From Acrocarpospora catenulata (lineage in GTDB: Bacteria; Actinomycetota; Actinomycetes; Streptosporangiales; Streptosporangiaceae), in assembly GCF_018476525.1 (NCBI RefSeq), contig NZ_JAHCST010000014.1:62001-126000 (forward strand): a DNA stretch of 64,000 bases. The letters are read 5' to 3'. This document shows positions 51,674 to 58,918 of the stretch, one piece after another. The position numbers and the translations under genes are program-made. The first letter of the stretch is position 1. The number at the start of each line of letters is the position of its first letter. Under the pieces are notes generated by a model. It was not told the origin of the DNA. It was given only the letters and a program-made list of their open reading frames with translations, and made no database searches.

Positions 51674-52480
51674 CTAGCGTTTTTCCAGTAGGCCGAGTGC
51701 GACGAGGTCGGTTACGGGCTCGTCGATGCTGCACGTGCCGAAGGAGACGAAGTGCGGACGGGCGGCGGCGAGCGCCGTGGGCGTACACCAGTTGACGACG
51801 GTCTCCGCCTCCCGGCAGGCCAGTATGTCGGTGATCGCCGCCTTGTCGGCGCCCTGCTGGGCGGCGGCGGTCGCGGCGAGCACGTTGAGGAATCCGTGAT
51901 GCTCGAACCCGGTGCCGTGGCCGGTGTGGCGGATCGCGTGGTGCAGGCCCGCCGTGAGCTTGAACGGGACGCCGTGACGGACGGCGCACGCCAGGGCCGC
52001 GGCGAGTGCCGGTTCGTCGGGGAAGTCCTGCGCCCGGGTGCCGCCGGTGCGGAACTTCAGGCGCAGGCCGGTCCCGGTCAGCGCGGGGACCTCCGCAAGC
52101 GCGTCCGGGGTGAGAGGCACCTCGGCGTACACGGTCACGTCCTCGGGCACGGCCATGTTCGGGAGGGCGCGCAGTTCTCCGTGGGCCGGTAGTTCCACGG
52201 CACGCAGCCGTACGCGCGGGTGCGCCGTGGCCTCGCAGACCCCGGCGGCGAGCGCCGCCGGGCCCTCCGCGATGATCACGGCCACCTCCAGCCGGGGGCC
52301 GTGGCCCGCGAGCAGATCGTGGAGCTCGGCCAGCCGGTGACGAGGGCAGACGAACGGCCCCACCGTGTCCTGGTACCAGGTGGAGCGGTGCTCCCAGTGG
52401 CGGGGCACCGCCAGCGCCATCGGCGCGTTGCCGGGAGGGAACAGGGCGGCGTCATCGAAGAACCCGGTGAAGTGGGCCAT
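51674..52480 (-). CDS. Conserved hypothetical protein, 268 residues
   Basis: A soluble protein without a signal peptide: FFDDAALFPPGNAPMALAVP, GPFVCPRHRLAELHDLLAGH, VYAEVPLTPDALAEVPALTG and LRLKFRTGGTRAQDFPDEPA, then GVPFKLTAGLHHAIRHTGHG. The alternating strand/helix pattern and the K-F-R-T-G-G and F-K-L-T-A-G-L-H-H motifs suggest a TIM-barrel enzyme, but I cannot name the family. It follows a 43-residue ORF by 21 bases, and the pair is divergent from the aromatic catabolic genes across a repeat-bearing promoter region. Confidence 0.65.
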   Translation of the reverse strand: MAHFTGFFDDAALFPPGNAPMALAVPRHWEHRSTWYQDTVGPFVCPRHRLAELHDLLAGHGPRLEVAVIIAEGPAALAAGVCEATAHPRVRLRAVELPAHGELRALPNMAVPEDVTVYAEVPLTPDALAEVPALTGTGLRLKFRTGGTRAQDFPDEPALAAALACAVRHGVPFKLTAGLHHAIRHTGHGTGFEHHGFLNVLAATAAAQQGADKAAITDILACREAETVVNWCTPTALAAARPHFVSFGTCSIDEPVTDLVALGLLEKR

Positions 52481-52501
52481 CGTCGATTCCTTCCGTCGGC
52501 G

Positions 52502-52633
52502 CTAGAGGTTCCCCACCCGGTCACGGGGAAGGGGGTCGGTGGAGTCGTTGTAGGAAACCAGACCGACCAGCCGCTTCAGCTCCTCGAAGCCGAGTTCGGC
52601 CAGGAGCTCCTGACGGGTCTGCTCGATGCTCAC
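52502..52633 (-). CDS. Small conserved-looking protein, 43 residues
   Basis: GTG 52633 with GGAGGG seven bases upstream opens SIEQTRQELLAELGFEELKR, LVGLVSYNDSTDPLPRDRVG. It is hydrophilic, probably helical in the first half, and has no membrane segment. It precedes the 268-residue protein with a 21-base gap, so the pair is likely co-expressed and may interact. I do not recognise a family. Confidence 0.6.
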   Translation of the reverse strand: MSIEQTRQELLAELGFEELKRLVGLVSYNDSTDPLPRDRVGNL

Positions 52634-52688
52634 GGTGGCCCTCCAGAGGATTGGGGTGTGCGAACTTCCCGGTATGTCACTGCATCGA

Positions 52689-52785
52689 GGATTGGCCGCG
52701 CAACCTGCCAAATGATTGGCTGATCAATATGTCAATCGAGTAGGGCCAATTCAAGGATCGGCTGTACAACCTGCCCGGTGATTGG
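52689..52785. repeat. Two 31-bp direct repeats in a divergent promoter
   Basis: The blocks 52689-52719 and 52755-52785 share GGAT-GGC-G--CAACCTGCC---TGATTGG at 31 positions with a 66-base period, about six helical turns. They lie between the 43-residue ORF and the aldehyde dehydrogenase. Each contains CAACCTGCC followed by TGATTGG. This spacing suggests a cooperative regulator binding on one DNA face. Confidence 0.65.
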
Positions 52786-52903
52786 GTGTCATCGGCGCGC
52801 CCGATAGCGGCTATCGGTGCCAGGACTTGGACGCCGACCGGCCGCCTGCCTACCGTGAGCTCGTGGGCTTGCCCGCATGCCAGGCCCGGTGAAGGAGGCA
52901 GGC

Positions 52904-54334
52904 GTGGAGCGGATCCGGCACGTCATCGACGGCGGGCTCAAGGACTCCGCGACCGGGGCCACCTTCATGACCACCAACCCGTACACCCGTGAACCATGGG
53001 CGGAAGTGGCGCTCGGCGGCGAGCGTGAGGTGCGCGCCGCGATCGACGCGGCACGCCGCGCCTTCGACGAGGGTCCCTGGGGGCGCATGCCGGTCGCCGA
53101 GCGGGTGACCCTCCTGCACAGGTTCGCCGACCTGCTGGAGCGCGACGCGCCGGAACTGTCCCGGATGGACACCCTCGACATGGGCAAGCCGTACGGCGAC
53201 GGCTCCGGCGCAGACGTCGCGGGCAACGCCAGCCACCTGCGTGAGCACGCCGAGCACGCCCGGCTGGCCACCGCGCCGACGTTCCCCGGCAACGGCCGCC
53301 ACCACATCTTCAGCCAGTACGAAGCCGCCGGAGTGGTCGCCGCGATCACGCCCTGGAACCTGCCCGTCCTGATGGCGGTCTCGAAACTCGGCCCGGCGCT
53401 GGCCTGGGGAAACACGGTCGTGCTCAAACCGGCCGAGCAGAGCCCCGCCGCCGCGACCCGGCTTGCCCTGCTCGCCCTGGAGGCGGGCGTTCCGCCCGGC
53501 GTCGTCAACGTGGTGCACGGCTTCGGCCCCGGCGCGGCCGGGGAAGCGCTCGCGTCCTCGCCGGGAATCGATCGTCTGACGTTCACCGGATCGACCGCGG
53601 CAGGCGCGGCCATCGGCATGCTCGCCGCCCGCCACCTGGTGCCGGTGCTCCTGGAATGCGGTGGCAAGGGACCGAGCATCATCTTCGCCGACGCCGATCC
53701 CGAGCTGGCGATCCCGATGTCGGCCATGGCGGCCTTCGCCAACTCTGGGCAGCTCTGCGTGGCCGGATCCCGGGTCTACGCGCAGCGACCGGTCTACGAG
53801 GAGGTGGTCCGCGGACTGGTCGAGCAGGCGCGGGCATGGGTGGTCGGGGACCCGATGGACCCCGCCACCCGGCTCGGGCCGCTGGCGACCGGCGAGCAGT
53901 TCGCGCGGGTCCAGGGCTTCCTGGAGGAGATCCCGGCGGCGGGTGGCACGATCCTGACCGGCGGCGCGATACCCGGCGGCTGGCTGGTCCGCCCGACCGT
54001 GGTGACCGGGCTCGCGCCGGGCGCGCGGGCCTGCCGGGAGGAGATCTTCGGCCCGGTCGTGGTGGTGACGCCGTTCGACACCGATGACGAGGTGGTGGCG
54101 CTCGCCAACGACACCGAGTTCGGGCTCTCCGCGTCGTGCTTCACCCGTGATCGGGGGCGGGCGCACGAGATGGCCGACCGGCTGCGCGCGGGGATCGTGT
54201 GGGTCAACACGTTCGGGGTGCGCGACTGGCGGGCGCCTTTCGGCGGATACCGGCGCTCCGGGGTCGGCAGGGAGGGCGCCGAGCACAGCCGCGCCTTCTA
54301 CACCGAGGCCAAAACGGTAGTGCTCGGCTACTGA
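52904..54334 (+). CDS. Aldehyde dehydrogenase (semialdehyde dehydrogenase type)
   Basis: A 476-residue NAD-dependent ALDH: ITPWNLP (Asn152), the cofactor site FTGSTAAGAA, general base Glu251 in LECGGKGP and catalytic Cys285 in SGQLCVAGSR. EEIFGPVVVV and APFGGYRRSGVGREGAEHS are the usual C-terminal marks, and the last stretch is typical of muconate-semialdehyde dehydrogenases such as HpaE. GTG 52904 has GAAGGAGG five bases upstream; ATG 52877 would add nine residues. Next to ring-cleavage genes, it most likely oxidises a ring-fission semialdehyde. Confidence 0.9.
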   Translation: MERIRHVIDGGLKDSATGATFMTTNPYTREPWAEVALGGEREVRAAIDAARRAFDEGPWGRMPVAERVTLLHRFADLLERDAPELSRMDTLDMGKPYGDGSGADVAGNASHLREHAEHARLATAPTFPGNGRHHIFSQYEAAGVVAAITPWNLPVLMAVSKLGPALAWGNTVVLKPAEQSPAAATRLALLALEAGVPPGVVNVVHGFGPGAAGEALASSPGIDRLTFTGSTAAGAAIGMLAARHLVPVLLECGGKGPSIIFADADPELAIPMSAMAAFANSGQLCVAGSRVYAQRPVYEEVVRGLVEQARAWVVGDPMDPATRLGPLATGEQFARVQGFLEEIPAAGGTILTGGAIPGGWLVRPTVVTGLAPGARACREEIFGPVVVVTPFDTDDEVVALANDTEFGLSASCFTRDRGRAHEMADRLRAGIVWVNTFGVRDWRAPFGGYRRSGVGREGAEHSRAFYTEAKTVVLGY

Positions 54335-54384
54335 ACGCGCGCTATTTCGGCCCGTTTTCGCGAATGTGACAAATACGGTGCTGA

Positions 54385-54510
54385 GCGCATTTCTGTATTT
54401 CCACATCGGCCAGACCGATGGATCGCATCGGAAATGCGCGTTGGACTGCGGAAATTCCAGTTCCTACCGTCGAGACAACAAGCCGGCCGGGCCGGGCAGT
54501 CTCACGGAGG
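54385..54510 (+). promoter_or_regulatory. Promoter region of the aromatic-hydroxylase genes with two palindromes
   Basis: GCGCATTTC (54385-54393) is inverted as GAAATGCGC (54431-54439). Inside this pair, CATCGG (54404-54409) and CCGATG (54415-54420) form a tight palindrome. CGGAGG at 54505-54510 is the Shine-Dalgarno for GTG 54521. The nested palindromes look like operator sites; no adjacent regulator is encoded. Confidence 0.45.
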
Positions 54511-54520
54511 TCTACACGTC

Positions 54521-56008
54521 GTGATCCGCACTGGGAAGCAGTACATCGAGGGACTACGGGCGCCGCGCGAGGTGTACGTCGGCGGCGAGCGAGTCGTGGA
54601 CGTGACGACATATCCGGCGTTCCGCGAGCCGATCCAGAGCTACGCCCGGCTGTACGACATGAAGCACGACAGCCGTTACCAGGACATTCTCACCTACACC
54701 GAGGAGCCGGGCGGGGAGCGCTACGACATCAGCTACCTCGTCCCGAAGAGCAAGGAGGAGCTGAAGGCGAAGGGCAGGGCGTACCAGACGTACGCGCGGG
54801 CGTCCTACGGATGCCTGGGCCGCGGCCCGGAGTTCATGGCGGCGTTGATCGCCGGGATGTGGGAGAGCACGGACTGGTTCGAGCAGTGGGGCGAGGGCGG
54901 CGCCCAGAAGGTCGCCGACTACGTCCGCTACGTCCGCGACAACGATCTCTTCCTCACCCATGCGCTCGGCAACCCGCAGTCAGACCGGTCCAAGCCCTCC
55001 CACCAGCAGGCGAACCCCTACATCCACCTGCGGGTCAAGGAGGAGACTCCGGAGGGCCTGATCATCAGGGGCGCCAAGCAACTGGCCACCGCCGCACCGG
55101 TGACCGACGAGATCCTGGTGTTCCCCAACGGACGCCAGTTCGGGCCGGGCGACGACGCGTACGCCCTGTGCTTCGCGGTTCCGACGACCACCCCGGGTGT
55201 AAAGATCATCTGCCGGGAGCCGCTGGTCCCCGAGAGCCGCAACGTGTACGACCACCCGCTCAGCTCCCGGTTCGAGGAGATGGACGCGCTGATCGTCTTC
55301 GACGACGTGCTGGTTCCCTGGGACCGGGTGTTCTTCTACAACAGCCTCACCGCGGCCAACAACATGCGTTTCATGACCGGTGTGGCGGCCTTCTCCGGCC
55401 ACCTGTCCATCCACCGGGCCACGGTCCGCGCGGCCCTGACGGTGGCCACCGCGATGAAGCTGTGCAACTCCGTGAAGACCGACGTGTTCCCCAACGTCGG
55501 GGAACTCCTCGGCCGCCTGGCCGCGATGTACAAAGCCCAGGAAGCCCTGCTGTTCCGGTGCGAGGAGGAGCCGAGAATCAGCGAAACCGGTACGTACTGG
55601 GTCAACGGGGACGCGCTCAGCGCCTCCGGCCTGCTCTTCCCGGACTTCTACACGACCATGCTGGACGTGATCAAGCGGACCGGCGCCGCCGGGCTCATGC
55701 TCACCCCCACCCTGGGCGAGTTCACCGGCGAGGTCGCCGACCTGGCCAACACCTACTTCGCCGGCGCCGACGACATGCCGGGCGTGGACCGGGTGCAGAT
55801 CGCCAAGCTGGCCTGGGATCTGGCCGGGGACTCGGTCGGCCAGCGGCTCTCGCACTACGAGCGCTTCTACATCGGCGAGCCCATGTTCGTCGCCTCGTTC
55901 TTCGCCCGTTCGGCTGACATGGACCTCGGCCGGGAACTGCTGGAGAACATCCTCGCCGAAGGCCGGGCGCTGCGTGAGGCGGCCCTGGAGTCCCGGCCGG
56001 GCAGCTAG
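54521..56008 (+). CDS. 4-hydroxyphenylacetate 3-monooxygenase-type oxygenase (HpaB family)
   Basis: A 495-residue FADH2-dependent hydroxylase: RTGKQYIEGLRAPREVYVGG and TTYPAFREPIQSYARLYDMK open it, with FHLTHALGNPQSDRSKPSHQ read as DLFLTHALGNPQSDRSK, DVLVPWDRVFFYNS and RQF-like C-terminal segments (FYIGEPMFVASFFARSADMD). The family hydroxylates phenols to catechols with flavin from a separate reductase, which is encoded next. GTG 54521 has CGGAGG ten bases upstream. The substrate (hydroxyphenylacetate, hydroxybenzoate or another phenol) cannot be decided from sequence. Confidence 0.9.
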   Translation: MIRTGKQYIEGLRAPREVYVGGERVVDVTTYPAFREPIQSYARLYDMKHDSRYQDILTYTEEPGGERYDISYLVPKSKEELKAKGRAYQTYARASYGCLGRGPEFMAALIAGMWESTDWFEQWGEGGAQKVADYVRYVRDNDLFLTHALGNPQSDRSKPSHQQANPYIHLRVKEETPEGLIIRGAKQLATAAPVTDEILVFPNGRQFGPGDDAYALCFAVPTTTPGVKIICREPLVPESRNVYDHPLSSRFEEMDALIVFDDVLVPWDRVFFYNSLTAANNMRFMTGVAAFSGHLSIHRATVRAALTVATAMKLCNSVKTDVFPNVGELLGRLAAMYKAQEALLFRCEEEPRISETGTYWVNGDALSASGLLFPDFYTTMLDVIKRTGAAGLMLTPTLGEFTGEVADLANTYFAGADDMPGVDRVQIAKLAWDLAGDSVGQRLSHYERFYIGEPMFVASFFARSADMDLGRELLENILAEGRALREAALESRPGS

Positions 56009-56020
56009 CGGAGCCCGGCG

Positions 56021-56563
56021 ATGTCCCCCGATCGCGCCTACCGCGCCACCATGGGCCTGTTCGCCACCGGAGTGACCGTCATCACCGTCGGTCACCAGGG
56101 CGTCAGGCACGGTATGACGGCCAGTGCCGTGATGTCGGTGTCACTGCGGCCGCGGTTGCTCGCGGTCGCGGTGGATAACCGGTCCTACACCAACGAGATG
56201 GTTCAGCGGGCCGGCCACTTCACGGTGAACATCCTGGCCGAGGGGCAGGCGGAGGTGGCGCGGCGGTTCGCCCGGCCGATGGCCAGGGAGGCCGAGCTCT
56301 TCGGCGCGACGCCGACCGCGTCAGGCCCCACCGGCGACCCCGTGCTGCCGGCGACACTGGCCCACCTGTCCTGCGAAGTCGCCTCCGTACACGAGGAGGG
56401 AGACCACACGCTCTATGTCGGACGGGTCACCGCGCTGTGGCGCACGCCTGAGGCCACCGCGCCGCTGATCTTCTACGCCGGCCGGTTCTGCTCCACCAGC
56501 TGCCGCGTCTGCATCGCCCGCGTCGACCCGACCGAAGCCCTGTACGCCCTGCACGGGGGCTGA
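56021..56563 (+). CDS. Flavin reductase (HpaC-like)
   Basis: A 180-residue split-barrel flavin reductase: YRATMGLFATGVTVITVGHQ, GMTASAVMSVSLRPRLLAVA, VDNRSYTNEMVQRAGHFTVN and HLSCEVASVHEEGDHTLYVG, the classic NADH:FMN/FAD reductase pattern of the HpaC/ActVB group. It starts 12 bases after the hydroxylase and should supply it with reduced flavin. A C-terminal CSTSCRVC contains three cysteines, unusual for the family. Confidence 0.9.
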   Translation: MSPDRAYRATMGLFATGVTVITVGHQGVRHGMTASAVMSVSLRPRLLAVAVDNRSYTNEMVQRAGHFTVNILAEGQAEVARRFARPMAREAELFGATPTASGPTGDPVLPATLAHLSCEVASVHEEGDHTLYVGRVTALWRTPEATAPLIFYAGRFCSTSCRVCIARVDPTEALYALHGG

Positions 56564-56601
56564 GCAGCCCGTCCGCACGGCGGAGGAAGAAAGGCACATT
56601 C

Positions 56602-57588
56602 ATGGCACAGTTAGTTCTCGGGCTCGGGGTCTCACATACCCCCCAGATGAGCATGCCCAGCGACCTGTGGGCCTCGTACGCCAGGCACGACCGGAAGAAC
56701 CCCAACCTGATCTACCGCCGCAAGAAATGGGCCTACGAGGACCTGGTCGCGGCCAGGGCCGGGGACGGCATCGCCGAGCGCGTCAACGAGCAGAGCTTCT
56801 CGGCCCTGCACGCGCGGGCCCAGGCCGCGGTGGGCTCGCTGGCCGCCGGCCTCGCCGAAGCCGCGCCCGACGTCGTGGTGGTCGTCGGCGACGACCACCA
56901 CGAGATCTTCGCCGCGGACAGCATGCCCACGTTCGCCGTCTACTGGGGCGAAACCGTGCGGGCGATCCCGCCGGAGAAGTTCTGGTTCCCCGAAGTGGCG
57001 ACGGCGGCCTGGGCGCTGTACGGCGAGCAGCCTGAGACCTACCCCTGCCACGCCCCGCTCGGCGAGCATTTGATCCGCAGCCTCAACAGATCCGGTTTCG
57101 ACGTGGCGCAGGTGCGCGCGCAGCCGGAGGGCCAGTCCATCGGGCACACGGTGGTGCTGGTCCGCAATCGGCTCATGGACCGGGAGTCCGAACCGCTGCC
57201 GATGGTGCCGGTGCTGCTCAACACCTACTTCGAGCCGAACCGGCCGACCCCGGCGCGCTGCTGGGAGCTGGGCAAGGGCCTGGCCGCGGCGATCGAGGCC
57301 TACCCGGAGGAGCTGCGGGTGGCGGTGATCGCCTCCGGCGGGCTGAGCCACTTCGTGGTGGACGAGGAACTCGACCGCGCGGTGCTGAGCGCGATGCAGA
57401 ACCGCGACGAGGAGGCAATCGCCGGGTTCTCCGGCGAGGACTTCGTCTCCGGCACCAGCGAGTCCATGGGCTGGCTGGCCGTCGGCGGCGCCTGCGCGAA
57501 GCTGGACATGGAGATCGTGGACTACATCCCGGCCTACCGCACCGAAGCGGGCACCGGCTGCGGGATGGCTATGGTGCGGTGGTCGTGA
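56602..57588 (+). CDS. LigB-type extradiol ring-cleavage dioxygenase
   Basis: A 328-residue class III extradiol dioxygenase. Metal-site residues are expected at His12 (GLGVSHTPQM) and in VVVVGDDHHEIFAADSMP; the catalytic His is in SGGLSHFVVDEELD. Members cleave protocatechuate, gallate, homoprotocatechuate or related catechols. ATG 56602 has GGAGGAAGAAAG upstream. The next two genes are a GalB-like hydratase and an oxoadipate aldolase, which points to the gallate/protocatechuate 4,5-type branch over the homoprotocatechuate route. The start of the next gene shares one base with its stop. Confidence 0.9.
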   Translation: MAQLVLGLGVSHTPQMSMPSDLWASYARHDRKNPNLIYRRKKWAYEDLVAARAGDGIAERVNEQSFSALHARAQAAVGSLAAGLAEAAPDVVVVVGDDHHEIFAADSMPTFAVYWGETVRAIPPEKFWFPEVATAAWALYGEQPETYPCHAPLGEHLIRSLNRSGFDVAQVRAQPEGQSIGHTVVLVRNRLMDRESEPLPMVPVLLNTYFEPNRPTPARCWELGKGLAAAIEAYPEELRVAVIASGGLSHFVVDEELDRAVLSAMQNRDEEAIAGFSGEDFVSGTSESMGWLAVGGACAKLDMEIVDYIPAYRTEAGTGCGMAMVRWS

Positions 57589-58310
57589 TGGCGCCCAGCC
57601 AATCGATGCTGGTGGTCAGCGCGCACGCCGCCGACTTCGTCTGGCGGGCGGCCGGCGCCATCGCCCTGCACACCGCTGCGGGCGGCACCGCGACGGTGGT
57701 CTGTCTCTCCTACGGCGAGCGGGGCGAGTCCGGCGACCTGTGGCGGGAGCCCGGCCAGACGGTGGCGGCGGTGAAGGCGCGCAGGCACGCCGAGGGGGAG
57801 CAGGCCGCGGCCGAGGTGGGCGCCGACTACGTCCCGCTGGACCTGGGCGACTACCCCCTGGCGGTGCCGGAGTCCGCCATGCGGCGGCTGGTCGAGGTCT
57901 ACCTGCGGACCCGCCCGGACGTGCTGCTCGTGCACGCACCGGCCGACCCGTTCAATCCCGACCATCCGGTCGCCTCGGCGGCGGCGGTCAAGGCCAGGCT
58001 GCTGGCCATGGGCGCGGGCGGGGTCCCGGCCGCGTTCCCGACGATCCCGCCGCCGGGCATGTTCGCCTTCGAACCGCATCAGCCCGACCAGTGCGGGTTC
58101 ACGCCCGACACCTACCTGGATGTCACGGCGGTGTTCGACCGCAAGCTGGCGGCGATGGGGGCGATGGCCTCGCAGGCGTACCTGGCCGACCACTACCGGC
58201 AGCGAGCAGAACAGCGCGCCTACCAGTCCCGCTATCTCGGTGCGGGAGCCGAGGTGCGCTATGTGGAGGCGTTCCAGCGGATGGCCCCCGAGTTGCGGGA
58301 CCGGCTGTGA
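57588..58310 (+). CDS. galB: GalB-like 4-oxalomesaconate hydratase (PIG-L fold)
   Basis: A 240-residue PIG-L/LmbE-fold metalloprotein. The usual AHPDD motif reads SAHAADFVWRAAGAIALH: the zinc ligands His and the second Asp are kept, but the catalytic Asp of deacetylases is Ala. The third ligand is in FNPDHPVAS. The AH-x-AD-FVWR-A-GAIAL pattern matches GalB of Pseudomonas putida, which hydrates 4-oxalomesaconate to 4-carboxy-4-hydroxy-2-oxoadipate. ATG 57588 shares a base with the dioxygenase stop (TGATG); GTG 57585 is possible. The following aldolase uses exactly this product, which supports the assignment. Confidence 0.82.
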   Translation: MAPSQSMLVVSAHAADFVWRAAGAIALHTAAGGTATVVCLSYGERGESGDLWREPGQTVAAVKARRHAEGEQAAAEVGADYVPLDLGDYPLAVPESAMRRLVEVYLRTRPDVLLVHAPADPFNPDHPVASAAAVKARLLAMGAGGVPAAFPTIPPPGMFAFEPHQPDQCGFTPDTYLDVTAVFDRKLAAMGAMASQAYLADHYRQRAEQRAYQSRYLGAGAEVRYVEAFQRMAPELRDRL

Positions 58311-58918
58311 ACGGGTTCGCCCAGCTGGGCGTGTCCACCGTGTACGAGGCGTCCGGCCGGGCCGGTCTGGTGGACGGGACGCTGATCCGGGTGGTGCCGG
58401 GCAGCCGGGCCGCCGGTCCGGCCCGTACGGTGCGCTGCGGTCAGGACGACAACCTCGGCATCCACCAGGCGCTCGATCGCGTCGAGCCGGGGGAGGTGCT
58501 GGTGGCGGTGATGCCGCGGCCCGCCCCCGTGGCTCTGGTCGGGGAGCTGCTGGCCGTGCAGGCCAAGGCGCGCGGGGCGGCGGCGCTGCTCCTCGACGCG
58601 GCCGTGCGCGACGTCGACGAGCTGGCCGGGGTGGGCCTGCCGGTGTGGGCGCGCTGGGTCTGCCCGCGCGGCGCGGGCAAGGAGGTCGCCGGAGAGCTGG
58701 ATGTGCCGGTCGAGGTCGGCGGCATCGTGATCGCGCCGGGCGACACGGTCGTGCTCGACGGCGACGGCGCCGTCGTGGTGCCCGCGGCCGAGGCGCGGGT
58801 GACGCTGGCGGCCTCCAGGCACCGGGCGTCGGTGGAGCGGGAACTGCTGCCCCGGCTGGCCGCGGGCGAGGCCACCCTCGACCTCCTCGACTTGAGAACC
58901 AGGATCGGAACGGCATGA
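58307..58918 (+). CDS. RraA-like 4-carboxy-4-hydroxy-2-oxoadipate aldolase
   Basis: A 203-residue RraA-fold protein: LGVSTVYEASGRAGLVDGTL, GPARTVRCGQDDNLGIHQAL, GELLAVQAKARGAAALLLDA, AVRDVDELAGVGLPVWARW. The Arg-Asp of VRD and the upstream Gly-rich loop form the divalent-metal/enolate site in the aldolases (GalC/LigK group). They split 4-carboxy-4-hydroxy-2-oxoadipate to pyruvate and oxaloacetate. GTG 58307 overlaps the hydratase stop by four bases (GTGA). Plain RraA-like proteins share the fold, so the role rests on context. Confidence 0.82.
   Translation: MNGFAQLGVSTVYEASGRAGLVDGTLIRVVPGSRAAGPARTVRCGQDDNLGIHQALDRVEPGEVLVAVMPRPAPVALVGELLAVQAKARGAAALLLDAAVRDVDELAGVGLPVWARWVCPRGAGKEVAGELDVPVEVGGIVIAPGDTVVLDGDGAVVVPAAEARVTLAASRHRASVERELLPRLAAGEATLDLLDLRTRIGTA

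Noticed and set aside
52634-52903. Direct repeats as a CRISPR array
   Set aside because: Only two imperfect copies with no spacer-like regularity and no cas genes; a promoter role is more likely.
57534-58916. A 460-codon minus-strand frame opposite the hydratase and aldolase
   Set aside because: Pro/Arg-rich low-complexity sequence without a domain; the overlapping plus-strand genes are strongly supported.
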